DNA of 64,000 nucleotides from Streptococcus oriscaviae. Its GTDB lineage: Bacteria > Bacillota > Bacilli > Lactobacillales > Streptococcaceae. Each line of letters opens with the position of its first letter. The first letter of the stretch is position 1. The position numbers and the translations under genes are program-made. Under the pieces are notes generated by a model, which saw nothing but the letters and a program-made list of their open reading frames with translations, did no database searches and had not been told where the DNA came from. The stretch spans positions 124,001 through 188,000 of the forward strand of contig NZ_CP073084.1 in NCBI RefSeq assembly GCF_018137985.1. The letters run 5' to 3'. Below, piece after piece: positions 34,854 through 43,136 of the stretch.

Positions 34854-35901
34854 AGCGATTCCTCCTTAACAATAGGGTGGCCAAAGCAAGGGCCAAGAGG
34901 GCATAGACTCCCAGAACACTGGTGGCAAAAAGCAGGTTGTCTCGATTTGCCAGATTATTTACCTGATAAAGGGTATCCGTTAGGATGGACATGGGATTGT
35001 ATTTGGCAAAGAGTGGAGCAACTTTGTAGACCAGAAAGCGAACCTGAAGTGACATCATTCCTGCTGCGAAGGCTAGAAAATTGGTCAAGAGGACAGCAAT
35101 CATGGTTTTTGTTGCTTCCTTGAGTTTCTCAATAGCACCCAAAGCATATCCCAGGGCTGTGCCGCAGAGATTGCCCATGAAGAGTAAGAGCAGGCTTTCG
35201 AGCGGCTGCAAGAAGACTTGAACCTTCAAGATGTAGACCACATAGGCATACAAAAGCAGATTGGCCATCATGGTCAAGCCCATGGTGACGAAAAAGGAAG
35301 ATAGGATGAAGGTTGACTTTTTAAAGGGGGAGGAATTCAGGCGGGCACCCAGGGTAGACAAATTGGGCTGGATAATGATGCAGCTGGAAATGGCCCCAAA
35401 CATGGAATAGAAGCAGGCCATGGCAAAGAGGGAGTAGAAGTAAACCGCCATGGGATTCGTTTTTTGCTCCTCCTGTCGGACAGGGGAGTTTGAAAAATCA
35501 AGATAATTAGCAGCATCTCCCAATAGCATGATTTGTTCCATCTGGCTGAGGACGGAACGGATGATGGAGGGGTTGACACCCGTCAAGCTATTCACCACCA
35601 TCTCAGAGTCCTTGTTAACATAAGCCTCGACTTTTTTAGCTTCCAGCAAGTCTATCCCTTCCTCGTCATTCTCCACAAGGGTCATATCAAAAAGCCCTGT
35701 TTCTGGAAAGACATAGGCCGCAAAAGATTCTTCTCGAACGGCAACAGGGATGCTTTCCACCTTAGCGGAAAAAATATTAGAGAGGGCGACATGGTAGAAG
35801 GTAGCCAGTAGGAGAGGAAAGAGCAGGACCCAGAAGGTAAAACTCTTCTCCCGCAGGGTCGCCTTGGCCAGATAAAGGGTAGATCTTAGAAAATCAGTCA
35901 T
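34840..35901 (-). CDS. ABC-2 type transporter permease
   Basis: A 353-residue permease from MTDFLRSTLYLAKATLREKSF, the partner of the one downstream. It has the same plan: N-terminal helix (FWVLLFPLLLATFYHVAL, about residues 21-38), an extracytoplasmic domain to about residue 155, and a C-terminal membrane bundle with FILSSFFVTMGLTMMANLLLYAY and YALLALALATLLLRRN. The longer frame opening at 35943 would overlap the ATPase gene by 41 nt; ATG 35901, 1 bp after the ATPase stop, is preferred. Together with the ATPase the two permeases would form a heterodimeric exporter. Confidence 0.88.
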   Translation of the reverse strand: MTDFLRSTLYLAKATLREKSFTFWVLLFPLLLATFYHVALSNIFSAKVESIPVAVREESFAAYVFPETGLFDMTLVENDEEGIDLLEAKKVEAYVNKDSEMVVNSLTGVNPSIIRSVLSQMEQIMLLGDAANYLDFSNSPVRQEEQKTNPMAVYFYSLFAMACFYSMFGAISSCIIIQPNLSTLGARLNSSPFKKSTFILSSFFVTMGLTMMANLLLYAYVVYILKVQVFLQPLESLLLLFMGNLCGTALGYALGAIEKLKEATKTMIAVLLTNFLAFAAGMMSLQVRFLVYKVAPLFAKYNPMSILTDTLYQVNNLANRDNLLFATSVLGVYALLALALATLLLRRNRYDSL

Positions 35902-35902
35902 C

Positions 35903-36841
35903 TTAATCACGCAACTCCTTTCCAGTAAATGAGAGAAAGACATCGCTGAGGCTCGGCTGCTCGCTATAGAGTTTTAAGTAGGCAAGACCGTGTTGGTTTA
36001 AAAGCTGGGCCAGGGCAACAATGTTGCTTCCTTTTTGGGTAAACTGGAGAATATAGGTTGCCTTGTTTTTATCCAGCAGCTGCAGATGAGGCAAACTTTC
36101 CATTTCTCGCACGATGTCAGCAGAAGCCTCCTCCACCAATTCCAGGTGGATGATTTCCTTGGTGGCAATCATAGACTTGAGTTCTTCCGGAGTACCGTCC
36201 ACCACATTGTGGCCCTTATCCATGATGACAATGCGGTCGCAAAGCTGATCCGCTTCGTCCAGATAATGGGTGGTATAGACAATAGTTGAGCCTTCTTTGT
36301 TGAGCCGTTTGATCCCTTCAAGAATGAAATTCCGACTCTGAGCATCCACAGCGACCGTTGGCTCATCCAGGAAAATCAATTTGGGTTTGTGGGCGATGCC
36401 ACAGGCGATGTTGAGGCGGCGCTTGAGTCCTCCACTCAGTTTATTGGGAAAGAATTTCCGATAATCTTCCAAGCCAACAAAGGAAATGGCTTCATCCACC
36501 AAACTTTTCCGTTTTTGCTTGTCTTTAATATAGAGGCCGCAGAAGAAGTCGATGTTTTCATAGACGGTTAGCTGCTCAAAGTAGGCCAGCTCCTGAGGCA
36601 CCAGTCCGATATTTTCCTTGATATGGTAGGTGTTTGGAGTCATGGCCTCCCCAAAAATCCGTATGTCGCCCTTGTCATAGGTCAAGAGACCCAACATACA
36701 GTTGATGGCAGTGGTTTTCCCACAACCGTTTGGACCCAAAAATCCAAGGATTTCACCCTCTCTGACTTCCAAATTAAAATGGTCCAGAGCAAGGAGTTCC
36801 TTGTAGCGTTTGACCAACTGGTTGATTTCGATTGTTTTCAT
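35903..36841 (-). CDS. ABC transporter ATP-binding protein
   Basis: The 312-residue ATPase begins MKTIEINQLVKRYKELLALD. Walker A GPNGCGKTTAINCM is near residue 37, the Q-loop QELAYFE near residue 81, signature LSGGLKRRLNIACG near residue 130, Walker B LIFLDEPTVAVD near residue 150 and the switch His in YTTHYLDE. A C-terminal extension of about 90 residues is typical of the DrrA-like exporter class. The start is ATG 36841 with AGGAG seven bases upstream; a frame starting 14 codons earlier has no ribosome site. It is first in an operon with two permeases, divergent from a two-component system. Confidence 0.95.
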   Translation of the reverse strand: MKTIEINQLVKRYKELLALDHFNLEVREGEILGFLGPNGCGKTTAINCMLGLLTYDKGDIRIFGEAMTPNTYHIKENIGLVPQELAYFEQLTVYENIDFFCGLYIKDKQKRKSLVDEAISFVGLEDYRKFFPNKLSGGLKRRLNIACGIAHKPKLIFLDEPTVAVDAQSRNFILEGIKRLNKEGSTIVYTTHYLDEADQLCDRIVIMDKGHNVVDGTPEELKSMIATKEIIHLELVEEASADIVREMESLPHLQLLDKNKATYILQFTQKGSNIVALAQLLNQHGLAYLKLYSEQPSLSDVFLSFTGKELRD

Positions 36842-36887
36842 AATAAACTCCTTTTTTAGCAGATAAACATTGTTTTCCTTCAAGTCT

Positions 36888-36998
36888 ATTATAGCTCTTT
36901 AGATCAGAAATCAGCAGTGTCCCCAGTCATATATTGATATGAAAATAGTCATATTTTCTCCTGGAAGACTAGCATTTCTGGCTGAAATACCGTATACT
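36888..36998. promoter_or_regulatory. divergent control region between the ABC exporter and the two-component system
   Basis: Three half-sites occur: TCATAT (36927-36932), ATATGA (36937-36942) and TCATAT (36949-36954). They form two overlapping inverted repeats with 4- and 6-bp centres, and AGTCATAT recurs 22 bp apart, two helical turns. On the minus strand TATAAT (36893-36888) serves the exporter; on the plus strand TATACT (36993-36998) serves the kinase. Both have weak -35 boxes, as expected for activated promoters. Confidence 0.55.
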
Positions 36999-37035
36999 AA
37001 AACTAGATTGGATATTCTTTGTGAAAGGAGACAGG

Positions 37036-38082
37036 ATGCCTACCATCATTGAAAAAATTTTGTTGAGCACGCTCTCCTATGCAGCCTTGCTTCTGCTGGA
37101 TAGGGGGCAAAATAGTGTGGCTTTCTTGCTCCTAACCCTCATCTTATCTTTCTTGCTGGAGCTGTTCCAGCAAAAAAGGATACAAGTGGGGTTATTACTG
37201 ACCCATGGCCTGCTGTTTCTGCTGAAGCCAGAAGCTCTCTTTTTCTTTCCCCTCTTTGTTTACTCGGTCGTACAGATTATTCCTAATTGGAGTTGGCTTT
37301 GTCTCTTCATTCTCTTTTTCTTACCGACTCCTCTGACCATCCTATTTAGTCTCTTAGCGGCCTACATGGCCTATCAAAGGCAGGCAAATCAGGCTTTTAG
37401 GAAGCAAAATCTACAAATCCAGAATCGGCTGGCCCAGGACAAGATGGCCCTGCGCCGCAAGCAACAGCAGTTGGAACAGGATCAGGTCAAAAATATGGAA
37501 ATTGCCACCCTGTCTGAGCGCAACCGCATTGCCCATAGCTTGCACGACTCTATCGGGCACCTCATCAGCAGCAGTATCTTGCAACTAGAAGCCCTTCAGA
37601 TAACCAGTCAGGAAGAGGCCACCCGTCAACATCTGGAGGTTCTGTCAGAGCATTTGCAGACAGGCATGACTGACATCCGCCAGACCCTCCATCAGCTCTA
37701 CAATGACTCCTTTGACCTCCACCAACGCCTAGAAGAAAGTTTGGAGCCACTCGGCAATCGGGAATTGACCTTTCATTACAGTGTGGAGTCGCCCTTGCCC
37801 CTTTCTGTCAAGCTTGATTTTGTGACCATTGTCAAGGAATTGGTGACCAACTGCTGCAAGCATTCCAACAGCAGCCAGGTAAGGCTGGTCTTAGTGGAGC
37901 AGCCCAGCTTTTTCAGCCTGACCTACAAGGACAATGGCAGTTTTCAATCCCAGAGCCAGAAAGGGATTGGACTTTATTCCATTGAAGAAATTGTCCAAAA
38001 ATACAAGGGAAGCATGACCATTGACCAAGTAGATGGTTATCACCTGCACTTGATTTTTAGAAAGGAGGCCATTGAGCTATGA
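37036..38082 (+). CDS. sensor histidine kinase, HisKA_3 (NarL/DesK) type
   Basis: A 348-residue sensor with four or five N-terminal membrane helices (about residues 8-110, short loops and no large external domain), a coiled-coil linker (QIQNRLAQDKMALRRKQQQLEQD), then the dimerisation helix NRIAHSLHDSIGHLIS with the phosphorylated His170, and a compact ATPase domain with ELVTNCCKHS (N box) near residue 268 and QKGIGLYSIEEIV (G box). The start is ATG 37036 behind AAGGAG. It overlaps the regulator gene by 4 nt. With so little outside the membrane, it probably senses a membrane or transporter signal. Confidence 0.93.
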   Translation: MPTIIEKILLSTLSYAALLLLDRGQNSVAFLLLTLILSFLLELFQQKRIQVGLLLTHGLLFLLKPEALFFFPLFVYSVVQIIPNWSWLCLFILFFLPTPLTILFSLLAAYMAYQRQANQAFRKQNLQIQNRLAQDKMALRRKQQQLEQDQVKNMEIATLSERNRIAHSLHDSIGHLISSSILQLEALQITSQEEATRQHLEVLSEHLQTGMTDIRQTLHQLYNDSFDLHQRLEESLEPLGNRELTFHYSVESPLPLSVKLDFVTIVKELVTNCCKHSNSSQVRLVLVEQPSFFSLTYKDNGSFQSQSQKGIGLYSIEEIVQKYKGSMTIDQVDGYHLHLIFRKEAIEL

Positions 38083-38690
38083 AAGAACTCGTGATTATCG
38101 ATGATGATTATTTGGTGGTTCAGGCCCTGGAAACCATTGTTAATTCCAAGGAAAATCTAACTGTCGTGGCGACTGGCCACAGTGGTCAAGATGCCATTGA
38201 CCTCTATCAGAAGCACCAGCCCGACCTCCTTTTGATGGACATCCGCATGGAGCCCATGTCAGGCATTGAGGCAGCAGCCGACATACTGGAGGAGCACAAG
38301 GAGGCCAAGATTCTCTTTATCACCACCTTTCAGGACGATGACTATATCACAAAAGCCATGGCTTTGGGCTGCCGCGGCTACATATTAAAACAAAATATCA
38401 AGGGTATCCTTCCCGCCATCGAAGCTGTTGAAAATGGCCATCTGGTTTTTGACTCTCAAATTATCCAGTCCATCCACCCCAAGAAAGAAGCGCAGGTCAT
38501 CGAGCATTTGACGGAGCGTGAAAACCAAGTCCTGCACTTAGTTGCGGATGGTCTCAACAACAAGGAAATTGCCGATATCCTCTTTTTGAGTGAGGGAACT
38601 GTGCGCAACTATGTCTCTGCCCTCATGGACAAATTAGGGCTTAGGGACCGGACTCAGTTAGCAGTTTATTATTACAAGCATCAGTCTTAA
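38079..38690 (+). CDS. response regulator, NarL/LuxR type
   Basis: A 203-residue regulator. The receiver domain (residues 1-120) has the acidic cluster IIDDDY, phosphoacceptor Asp54 in LLMDIRMEPMSG, Thr in ITTFQDDDY and Lys in YILKQN. The C-terminal LuxR helix-turn-helix reads LTERENQVLHLVADGLNNKE near residue 138, followed by IADILFLSEGTVRNYVS. It pairs with the upstream kinase. The natural targets are its own promoter and the divergent ABC exporter, whose shared control region carries repeated TCATAT half-sites. A terminator shared with the convergent gene follows. Confidence 0.95.
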   Translation: MKELVIIDDDYLVVQALETIVNSKENLTVVATGHSGQDAIDLYQKHQPDLLLMDIRMEPMSGIEAAADILEEHKEAKILFITTFQDDDYITKAMALGCRGYILKQNIKGILPAIEAVENGHLVFDSQIIQSIHPKKEAQVIEHLTERENQVLHLVADGLNNKEIADILFLSEGTVRNYVSALMDKLGLRDRTQLAVYYYKHQS

Positions 38691-38695
38691 ACCAA

Positions 38696-38735
38696 AGAAA
38701 CCGCCAGGCTCCTATATGAGAACCTAGCGGTTTTT
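38696..38735. terminator. bidirectional terminator
   Basis: AAACCGCCAGG pairs with CCTAGCGGTTT with one mismatch, T run on the plus side and A run on the minus side. Confidence 0.8.
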
Positions 38736-38741
38736 CGTTTC

Positions 38742-39338
38742 TTATTTTTGGAACAGTTGTTGAACAAACTGGCCACCGTAGATCCAAAAGAAGCTATAAG
38801 CAACGATGGAGAAGGGGCGGCAAAGTAGGGTGATGGTGATGAACTTACGATAACTCATGCTGGTCAAGCCGGTAATCATCACGACAATGTCTGCTGGTGA
38901 AATTGGGGATAGCATGCAAATGATAAAGAAAATTTCGTATGCACGCTTATTGTCAATCTTGCTTTCGTACTTGTAAAAAGTCTCCTCTGTCATAAAGAGA
39001 AGGCAGAATTTCTTCCCATAGCGTCTAGCCAGCCAGAAAAGGATGATGCTACCAATCGAAATGCCAACATAGTTGAGGATAAAGCCCCACCAGAAACCAA
39101 AAACGAGGAAGCCAACGACAGTTGTCACACCCCCTGGAATGATGGGGAATACTACCTGAATGACTTGAATAGCTAAAAAGATAAGCCCACCGAAGGTTCC
39201 ATGACTTTTAATAAATTCGGTCAGGACATTTTGATCATTTAAAATACCAATCCGATAGAGCCAAACTAAAAAGAAGAAAGTTGCGATTAGAGTAATGATG
39301 CTCAATACATGGATTGTTTTTTGCAATAATTTATACAT
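38742..39338 (-). CDS. TVP38/TMEM64 (VTT domain) family membrane protein
   Basis: A 198-residue protein with about five membrane segments: residues 12-28 (VLSIITLIATFFFLVWLY), 50-70 (GGLIFLAIQVIQVVFPI), 75-105 (TTVVGFLVFGFWWGFILNYVGISIGSIILFWLA), 135-155 and 170-190. The motif IPGGVTTVVGFLVFG and RRYGKKF after it are the VTT/SNARE-associated signature of the DedA superfamily. Members are thought to act in lipid flipping or envelope maintenance; the role of this one is unknown. It faces the two-component system convergently. Confidence 0.88.
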   Translation of the reverse strand: MYKLLQKTIHVLSIITLIATFFFLVWLYRIGILNDQNVLTEFIKSHGTFGGLIFLAIQVIQVVFPIIPGGVTTVVGFLVFGFWWGFILNYVGISIGSIILFWLARRYGKKFCLLFMTEETFYKYESKIDNKRAYEIFFIICMLSPISPADIVVMITGLTSMSYRKFITITLLCRPFSIVAYSFFWIYGGQFVQQLFQK

Positions 39339-39397
39339 ACTATCATTCTACCATAAACTATCCCTTTTTCAAATTAAGGAAAAAGGAAAAAATTATT

Positions 39398-39426
39398 TTG
39401 CTATTTCTAAAAAAATCTGTTATAAT
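39398..39426 (+). promoter_or_regulatory. tmRNA promoter
   Basis: TTGCTA (39398-39403), a 17-bp spacer and TATAAT (39421-39426), 18 bp ahead of the mature tmRNA 5' end. Confidence 0.8.
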
Positions 39427-39444
39427 GTTTAACGTATCCTATGA

Positions 39445-39789
39445 GGGGTCGTTACGGATTCGACAGGCATTATGAGGCTTGTTCTGCAACCCGAATGGCG
39501 GCGTAACCGCTCAGTTTAAATATAACTGCAAAAAATACAAACACTTACGCATTAGCAGCTTAATAACCTGCCTGCGTGACTGGTCACAGATTGCTTGCGT
39601 TTGTTGATTGGTCTTAATTTAGCGAGCTACGTTAGAACTGAGTCAGGCTGTTCTAAAAGAGATAAACTGACTCGCCTGCTGTCGGCTTGAGTTATGTGCC
39701 GGCAACTGGTTAAATCAAGACATAACCTATGGTTGTAGACGAATAAGTTAGCAGGTGTTTGGACGTGGGTTCGACTCCCACCGGCTCCA
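39445..39789 (+). ncRNA. ssrA: transfer-messenger RNA
   Basis: tmRNA with SmpB rescues stalled ribosomes and tags the unfinished protein. The 5' end GGGGTCG pairs with CGGCTCC (39782-39788) as the tRNA-like acceptor stem, and GGTTCGACTCC near the 3' end is the T arm. The tag frame starts at GCA 39528 and reads AKNTNTYALAA with stop TAA at 39561-39563. The 3' CCA is not encoded (TCA follows the discriminator A). The tag is of the streptococcal type. Confidence 0.98.
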
Positions 39790-39802
39790 TCATATTCAAT
39801 AT

Positions 39803-39890
39803 GGAAGATTACTCAAGAGGCTTAAGAGGCCGTGTTGGAAACGCGGTAGGCGTGTAACAGCGTGCGTGGGTTCGAATCCCATGTCTTCCG
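39803..39890 (+). tRNA. tRNA-Ser (GGA anticodon)
   Basis: Acceptor GGAAGAT pairs with GTCTTCC (39883-39889), one G-U pair. The anticodon arm CCGTG-TTGGAAA-CGCGG gives anticodon GGA, a long variable arm (TAGGCGTGTAACAGCGTGC) marks a serine type II tRNA, and the T loop is TTCGAAT. CCA is not encoded. It lies 13 bp after the tmRNA and is probably cotranscribed; a terminator follows at 39902-39923. Confidence 0.97.
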
Positions 39891-39901
39891 TCAGAGAGAA
39901 G

Positions 39902-39923
39902 CAGTGCTTGGCACTGTTTTTTT
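39902..39923 (+). terminator. ssrA/tRNA-Ser terminator
   Basis: CAGTGC (39902-39907) pairs with GCACTG (39911-39916), then seven T residues. Confidence 0.9.
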
Positions 39924-39935
39924 GTGCAGAAAAAC

Positions 39936-39963
39936 TTGAAATTCCTAGGGATTGTGCTATGAT
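39936..39963 (+). promoter_or_regulatory. adenosine deaminase promoter
   Basis: TTGAAA (39936-39941), a 16-bp spacer and TATGAT (39958-39963) preceded by TGC. Confidence 0.65.
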
Positions 39964-39999
39964 AGATAACAATATACCTAGAAGTAAAGGAGAATTTCA

Positions 40000-41013
40000 G
40001 TGAAGCAAATAGACTTGCAACAGTTGGCCAAGGCAGAGCTGCATTGCCATTTAGATGGTTCCTTATCGCTAGCAACAATCCGCCGATTGGCGGAGATGGC
40101 AGACCTTGCTCTGCCTGAGAATGACACGGAGTTGAAAGACTTGGTAACAGCTCCTGCCAGAACAGAGTCGCTGATAGACTATCTCAAGGTTTTCGATGTT
40201 ATCCGTCCCCTTCTACAAACCAAGGAAGCCTTGCAGTTGGCGGCTTATGATGTTGCTAGTCAGGCGGCTGCAGAAAATGTTTTATACATTGAGATTCGTT
40301 ATGCACCGGAATTGTCCATGGATCAGGGATTGACAGCCTTGGAAACCCTTGAAGCAGTTCTTGATGGTTTGGAAGCAGCAAGAAAGGATTTTGGCATCGT
40401 TGCTAAGGTCTTGGTCTGTGGCCTTAAACAGAGTCCGGCAGATATGACCCAAGAGATTTTCCAAAAGGTAGCAGTGTTATCTGAGAGAGGCTTGGTTGGA
40501 TTTGATTTTGCCGGAAACGAGGCAGACTATCCAACAAAGAATCTGCTTGAAACCATTCAAAAAACCAAACAATTAGGTTTGCCATTGACCTTTCATGCCG
40601 GAGAATGTGGTTGTGTCACCAATATTTGTCAGGCCTTAGCGCTTGGAATCAAGCGGATTGGTCATGCCACAGCTCTCAGCGGGCAAGCGGATGCCATTGC
40701 AAGGTTTGTTGAGCAAGGAGCGACTGTCGAGATGTGTTTGACTAGTAATCTCCAAACGGGTGCTGCTAAGAGTTTAGCAGATTTTCCCTATCAGGAATTG
40801 TATGATGCCGGAGCCAAGATAACCATTAACACAGACAATCGGACGGTATCAGATACCAATCTAACCAAGGAGTACGGTCTTTTTGTCCAATATTTTGGAA
40901 CCAGCAGGGATGATTTTTATCGTTTCAACCAACAGGCTATTCATGCAAGTTTTGCCAGTCAAGAAGAAAAACAAGCGCTTCTGACGGCTTTACAGTTGGC
41001 CTATCATTCTTAA
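40000..41013 (+). CDS. add: adenosine deaminase
   Basis: The enzyme deaminates adenosine and deoxyadenosine to inosine forms, which the purine-nucleoside phosphorylases can then split. The 337-residue TIM barrel has the zinc-binding HCHLDGSL (His15, His17), [10 protein letters not shown] near residue 168, FHAGECG near residue 198 (His and catalytic Glu), IGHATAL near residue 222 and [19 protein letters not shown] near residue 278, whose Asp residues bind zinc. The start is GTG 40000 with AAGGAG upstream. It is a single gene with its own promoter and an extended terminator hairpin (41018-41070). Confidence 0.95.
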   Translation: MKQIDLQQLAKAELHCHLDGSLSLATIRRLAEMADLALPENDTELKDLVTAPARTESLIDYLKVFDVIRPLLQTKEALQLAAYDVASQAAAENVLYIEIRYAPELSMDQGLTALETLEAVLDGLEAARKDFGIVAKVLVCGLKQSPADMTQEIFQKVAVLSERGLVGFDFAGNEADYPTKNLLETIQKTKQLGLPLTFHAGECGCVTNICQALALGIKRIGHATALSGQADAIARFVEQGATVEMCLTSNLQTGAAKSLADFPYQELYDAGAKITINTDNRTVSDTNLTKEYGLFVQYFGTSRDDFYRFNQQAIHASFASQEEKQALLTALQLAYHS

Positions 41014-41017
41014 TATA

Positions 41018-41070
41018 GAAAAGCTCTATAACTTCAAGGAGAGTAACCTGAAGAGATAGAGCTCTTTTTT
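41018..41070 (+). terminator. adenosine deaminase terminator
   Basis: AAAGCTCTAT pairs with ATAGAGCTCTTT, with an inner CTTCA/TGAAG stem, followed by a T run. Confidence 0.8.
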
Positions 41071-41074
41071 CTTT

Positions 41075-41860
41075 TTATTGAAGATTGAGCCGCTTTGTCA
41101 TGATGTAATGAGTTCCAAAGTAGTAGCCTATCGATAAAATGAAACTAAATACCATCGTAATCGGATGCGGTAAGAATGGTACGTAGGTGGCACTGAACTG
41201 ATTCAATTGGAAGAAGGTGGCGATGATACCAGCCATAAAGCTAATACCAAAGTAGAAGAGAACAGCCATTAACGTACGGTGGTCGTGGAACAATTGCCCC
41301 AAGGAGATGGAGAAGTAAATCAACAAAATTCCTTCAGCTATTGCTAGGAAAAGTGCCAGGATAGACTGTACCAAAATACCAAAGTCAAAATAGGCAGCAT
41401 AGTAATAGAAGCCTTTAAATGCTTGAGATAGATATGGAAGTGCTGGAATGCTGAGAGTAATCAAAGCACAGAGGCCAGCTGTTAGGATGGCCAGTAGAAG
41501 CCAGATCATAGCTGCGGTAAATTTACTGAGGATTAGCTGATGGCTACTAACTGGTAGGGTCATGGTTAGGTAACCCTGACGGCCATAGATATTTTTCCTA
41601 AAGCGATTGATGATTAAGAGGAAGGTTGAGATAATGAGTCCTCCAATTAAGAGAGCAAAGGCAAAGATGATGATACCAAAGAAGAATCCTTCAGCAGTTT
41701 CCACTTCGCTACTAAATGAATAGCCTCTTTCTGGTGAGCGCATCATTAAGGTCTGAATCCAAAAACCAATCACCGTAGCCAGTACCAAGGCGGCTCCGTA
41801 CAGACTGATATACCATTTTCCGAGAGATTTAAACTCGTATTTCAATAATTTCGTAAACAT
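41075..41860 (-). CDS. ABC transporter membrane protein
   Basis: A 261-residue hydrophobic protein beginning MFTKLLKYEFKSLGKWYIS, with about six membrane helices: residues 18-38, 60-85 (FGIIIFAFALLIGGLIISTFLLII), 115-140 (LLLAILTAGLCALITLSIPAL), 155-180, 195-215 and 235-252. It lacks an ATP-binding motif and pairs with the ATPase upstream. Such modules with a GntR regulator resemble the Bacillus ytr system, induced by some wall-active antibiotics; the substrate here is unknown. It is the last gene of the minus-strand operon. Confidence 0.85.
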   Translation of the reverse strand: MFTKLLKYEFKSLGKWYISLYGAALVLATVIGFWIQTLMMRSPERGYSFSSEVETAEGFFFGIIIFAFALLIGGLIISTFLLIINRFRKNIYGRQGYLTMTLPVSSHQLILSKFTAAMIWLLLAILTAGLCALITLSIPALPYLSQAFKGFYYYAAYFDFGILVQSILALFLAIAEGILLIYFSISLGQLFHDHRTLMAVLFYFGISFMAGIIATFFQLNQFSATYVPFLPHPITMVFSFILSIGYYFGTHYIMTKRLNLQ

Positions 41861-41878
41861 ATTTTCTCCTTTCTCTTC

Positions 41879-42586
41879 TTAGGCCTTGAAATCACGACGG
41901 AAGAGTTCGTCAATGGATTCGCCGCTTTCGATGCGCAGGTCATCCACATTTCCTTGGCGGACAACGCTACCGTATTGAAGGAAAATCACTTCATCAAGGA
42001 TTTGTTCCACATCTGAGATGAGATGGGTTGAGATAATGACAGAAGCAGTTGGAGAGTAGTTGTTGATGATGGTTTTTAAGATGTAATCCCGGGCTGCTGG
42101 GTCTACTCCGCCGATTGGTTCGTCAAGAACATAAAGCTGGGCCTGGCGGCTCATTACCAAAATCAACTGCACCTTTTCTTTGTTACCTTTTGATAGGTGT
42201 CTCATACGACTTTGCAGGTCAATACGTAAATCCTGAAGCAAATGGAGGGCTCGTTCTTGGTCAAAGTCCGCATAGAAGTCTTTGAAAAAGGCGATGGCAT
42301 CCGAAACCTTCATATTCTCATCCAAGTAGGTGGTGTCTGGAAGATAGGAAACAATTTGTTTGGTTTCCGGAGAAGGTGTGCGGCCGTTTATCAGAATTTG
42401 TCCATATTCTGGCTGAAGAAGTCCGTTAATCAGTTTAATCAGGGTGGTTTTCCCAGAACCGTTTGGTCCAAGAAGGCCGATGATTCTACCCGCAGATAGT
42501 TTCAGATTGACATTGTTCAAGGCAACAGCACCGCCATAAGATTTGGATACCTGCTGCAACTCAACAAGGGTTAAGTGTCTATTCAT
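41879..42586 (-). CDS. ABC transporter ATP-binding protein
   Basis: A 235-residue ATPase: Walker A GLLGPNGSGKTTLIK near residue 36, Q loop SYLPDTTYLDE near residue 78, Walker B LYVLDEPIGGVDP near residue 152 and switch His in ISTHLISDVEQ. The signature is atypical, HLSKGNKEKVQL instead of LSGGQ, as in the YtrB-like/gliding group of exporters, and does not imply inactivity. The start overlaps the GntR gene by 8 nt with AAAGGAG in front, so it is translationally coupled to its regulator. The permease follows after 18 bp. Confidence 0.93.
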   Translation of the reverse strand: MNRHLTLVELQQVSKSYGGAVALNNVNLKLSAGRIIGLLGPNGSGKTTLIKLINGLLQPEYGQILINGRTPSPETKQIVSYLPDTTYLDENMKVSDAIAFFKDFYADFDQERALHLLQDLRIDLQSRMRHLSKGNKEKVQLILVMSRQAQLYVLDEPIGGVDPAARDYILKTIINNYSPTASVIISTHLISDVEQILDEVIFLQYGSVVRQGNVDDLRIESGESIDELFRRDFKA

Positions 42587-42953
42587 GGAAGTCTCCTTTC
42601 AAATACGCATCCAGTTGTTGAACCAGCTCGTCCTGAGTAAAGCCCAAGTCCAACATATTGTTGACAAAATTCTCCAATTCTTCCTGGGCCAGTTGGAGTC
42701 GAGTCTTACGAATCAATTCGTGGTTATCTGTTACGAAGCGTCCGGTAGTCCGCACGGAGTAAACAAATCCTTCCGTTTCGAGATCAGATAAGGCCCGTTG
42801 AACGGTGTTGGGATTGACTCCGGCCGTTTCCGCCAAATCGCGAATAGTCGGAAGTTTATCCCCTGATTTCAGTTGGTTGGTCACAATCTGTAATTTAATG
42901 GTATTACTGATTTGAATGTAAATCGGAACATTGTTATCAAATTTCCAAGCCAT
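42579..42953 (-). CDS. GntR-family transcriptional regulator, YtrA type
   Basis: A 124-residue regulator with an N-terminal winged helix (residues 10-75: SGDKLPTIRDLAETAGVNPN and then TVQRALSDLETEGFV) and only a short C-terminal helical tail (residues 80-124), the hallmark of the YtrA subfamily, which senses without a large ligand domain. It is the first gene of an operon with an ABC ATPase and permease, and an imperfect 22-bp palindrome overlaps its promoter (42985-43006), suggesting self-repression of the operon. Confidence 0.93.
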   Translation of the reverse strand: MAWKFDNNVPIYIQISNTIKLQIVTNQLKSGDKLPTIRDLAETAGVNPNTVQRALSDLETEGFVYSVRTTGRFVTDNHELIRKTRLQLAQEELENFVNNMLDLGFTQDELVQQLDAYLKGDFHE

Positions 42954-42984
42954 GTATCATCTTCCTTTCTAGCTAATTGTTTTA

Positions 42985-43026
42985 TTGTTCTATATACATA
43001 GTACAATAATATACTCCAGTTGGCAA
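42985..43026 (-). promoter_or_regulatory. promoter and operator of the GntR-ABC operon
   Basis: On the minus strand TTGCCA (43026-43021), a 17-bp spacer and TACTAT (43003-42998) form the promoter. The imperfect palindrome TTGTTCTATAT/ACATAGTACAA (42985-43006, 9 of 11 paired positions) covers the -10 box and start region, a good site for the GntR repressor. Confidence 0.6.
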
Positions 43027-43136
43027 GCATTTTGCTGAAAAATAATCAGGAAATTTACTAGAGCTAAAGGAAGTCTATCTATACCATTCTCAAATTTTAG
43101 GGTATAATAGATAGAAAAGAGTTAAAGGAGAGCGCC

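Noticed and set aside
39755..40003. 82-codon frame across the tmRNA 3' end and tRNA-Ser
   Set aside because: It lies within two clear RNA genes.
41879..42586. Inactive ATPase because the ABC signature is SKGNK
   Set aside because: Walker A, Walker B and the switch His are intact, and this signature variant is usual in the YtrB-like group.
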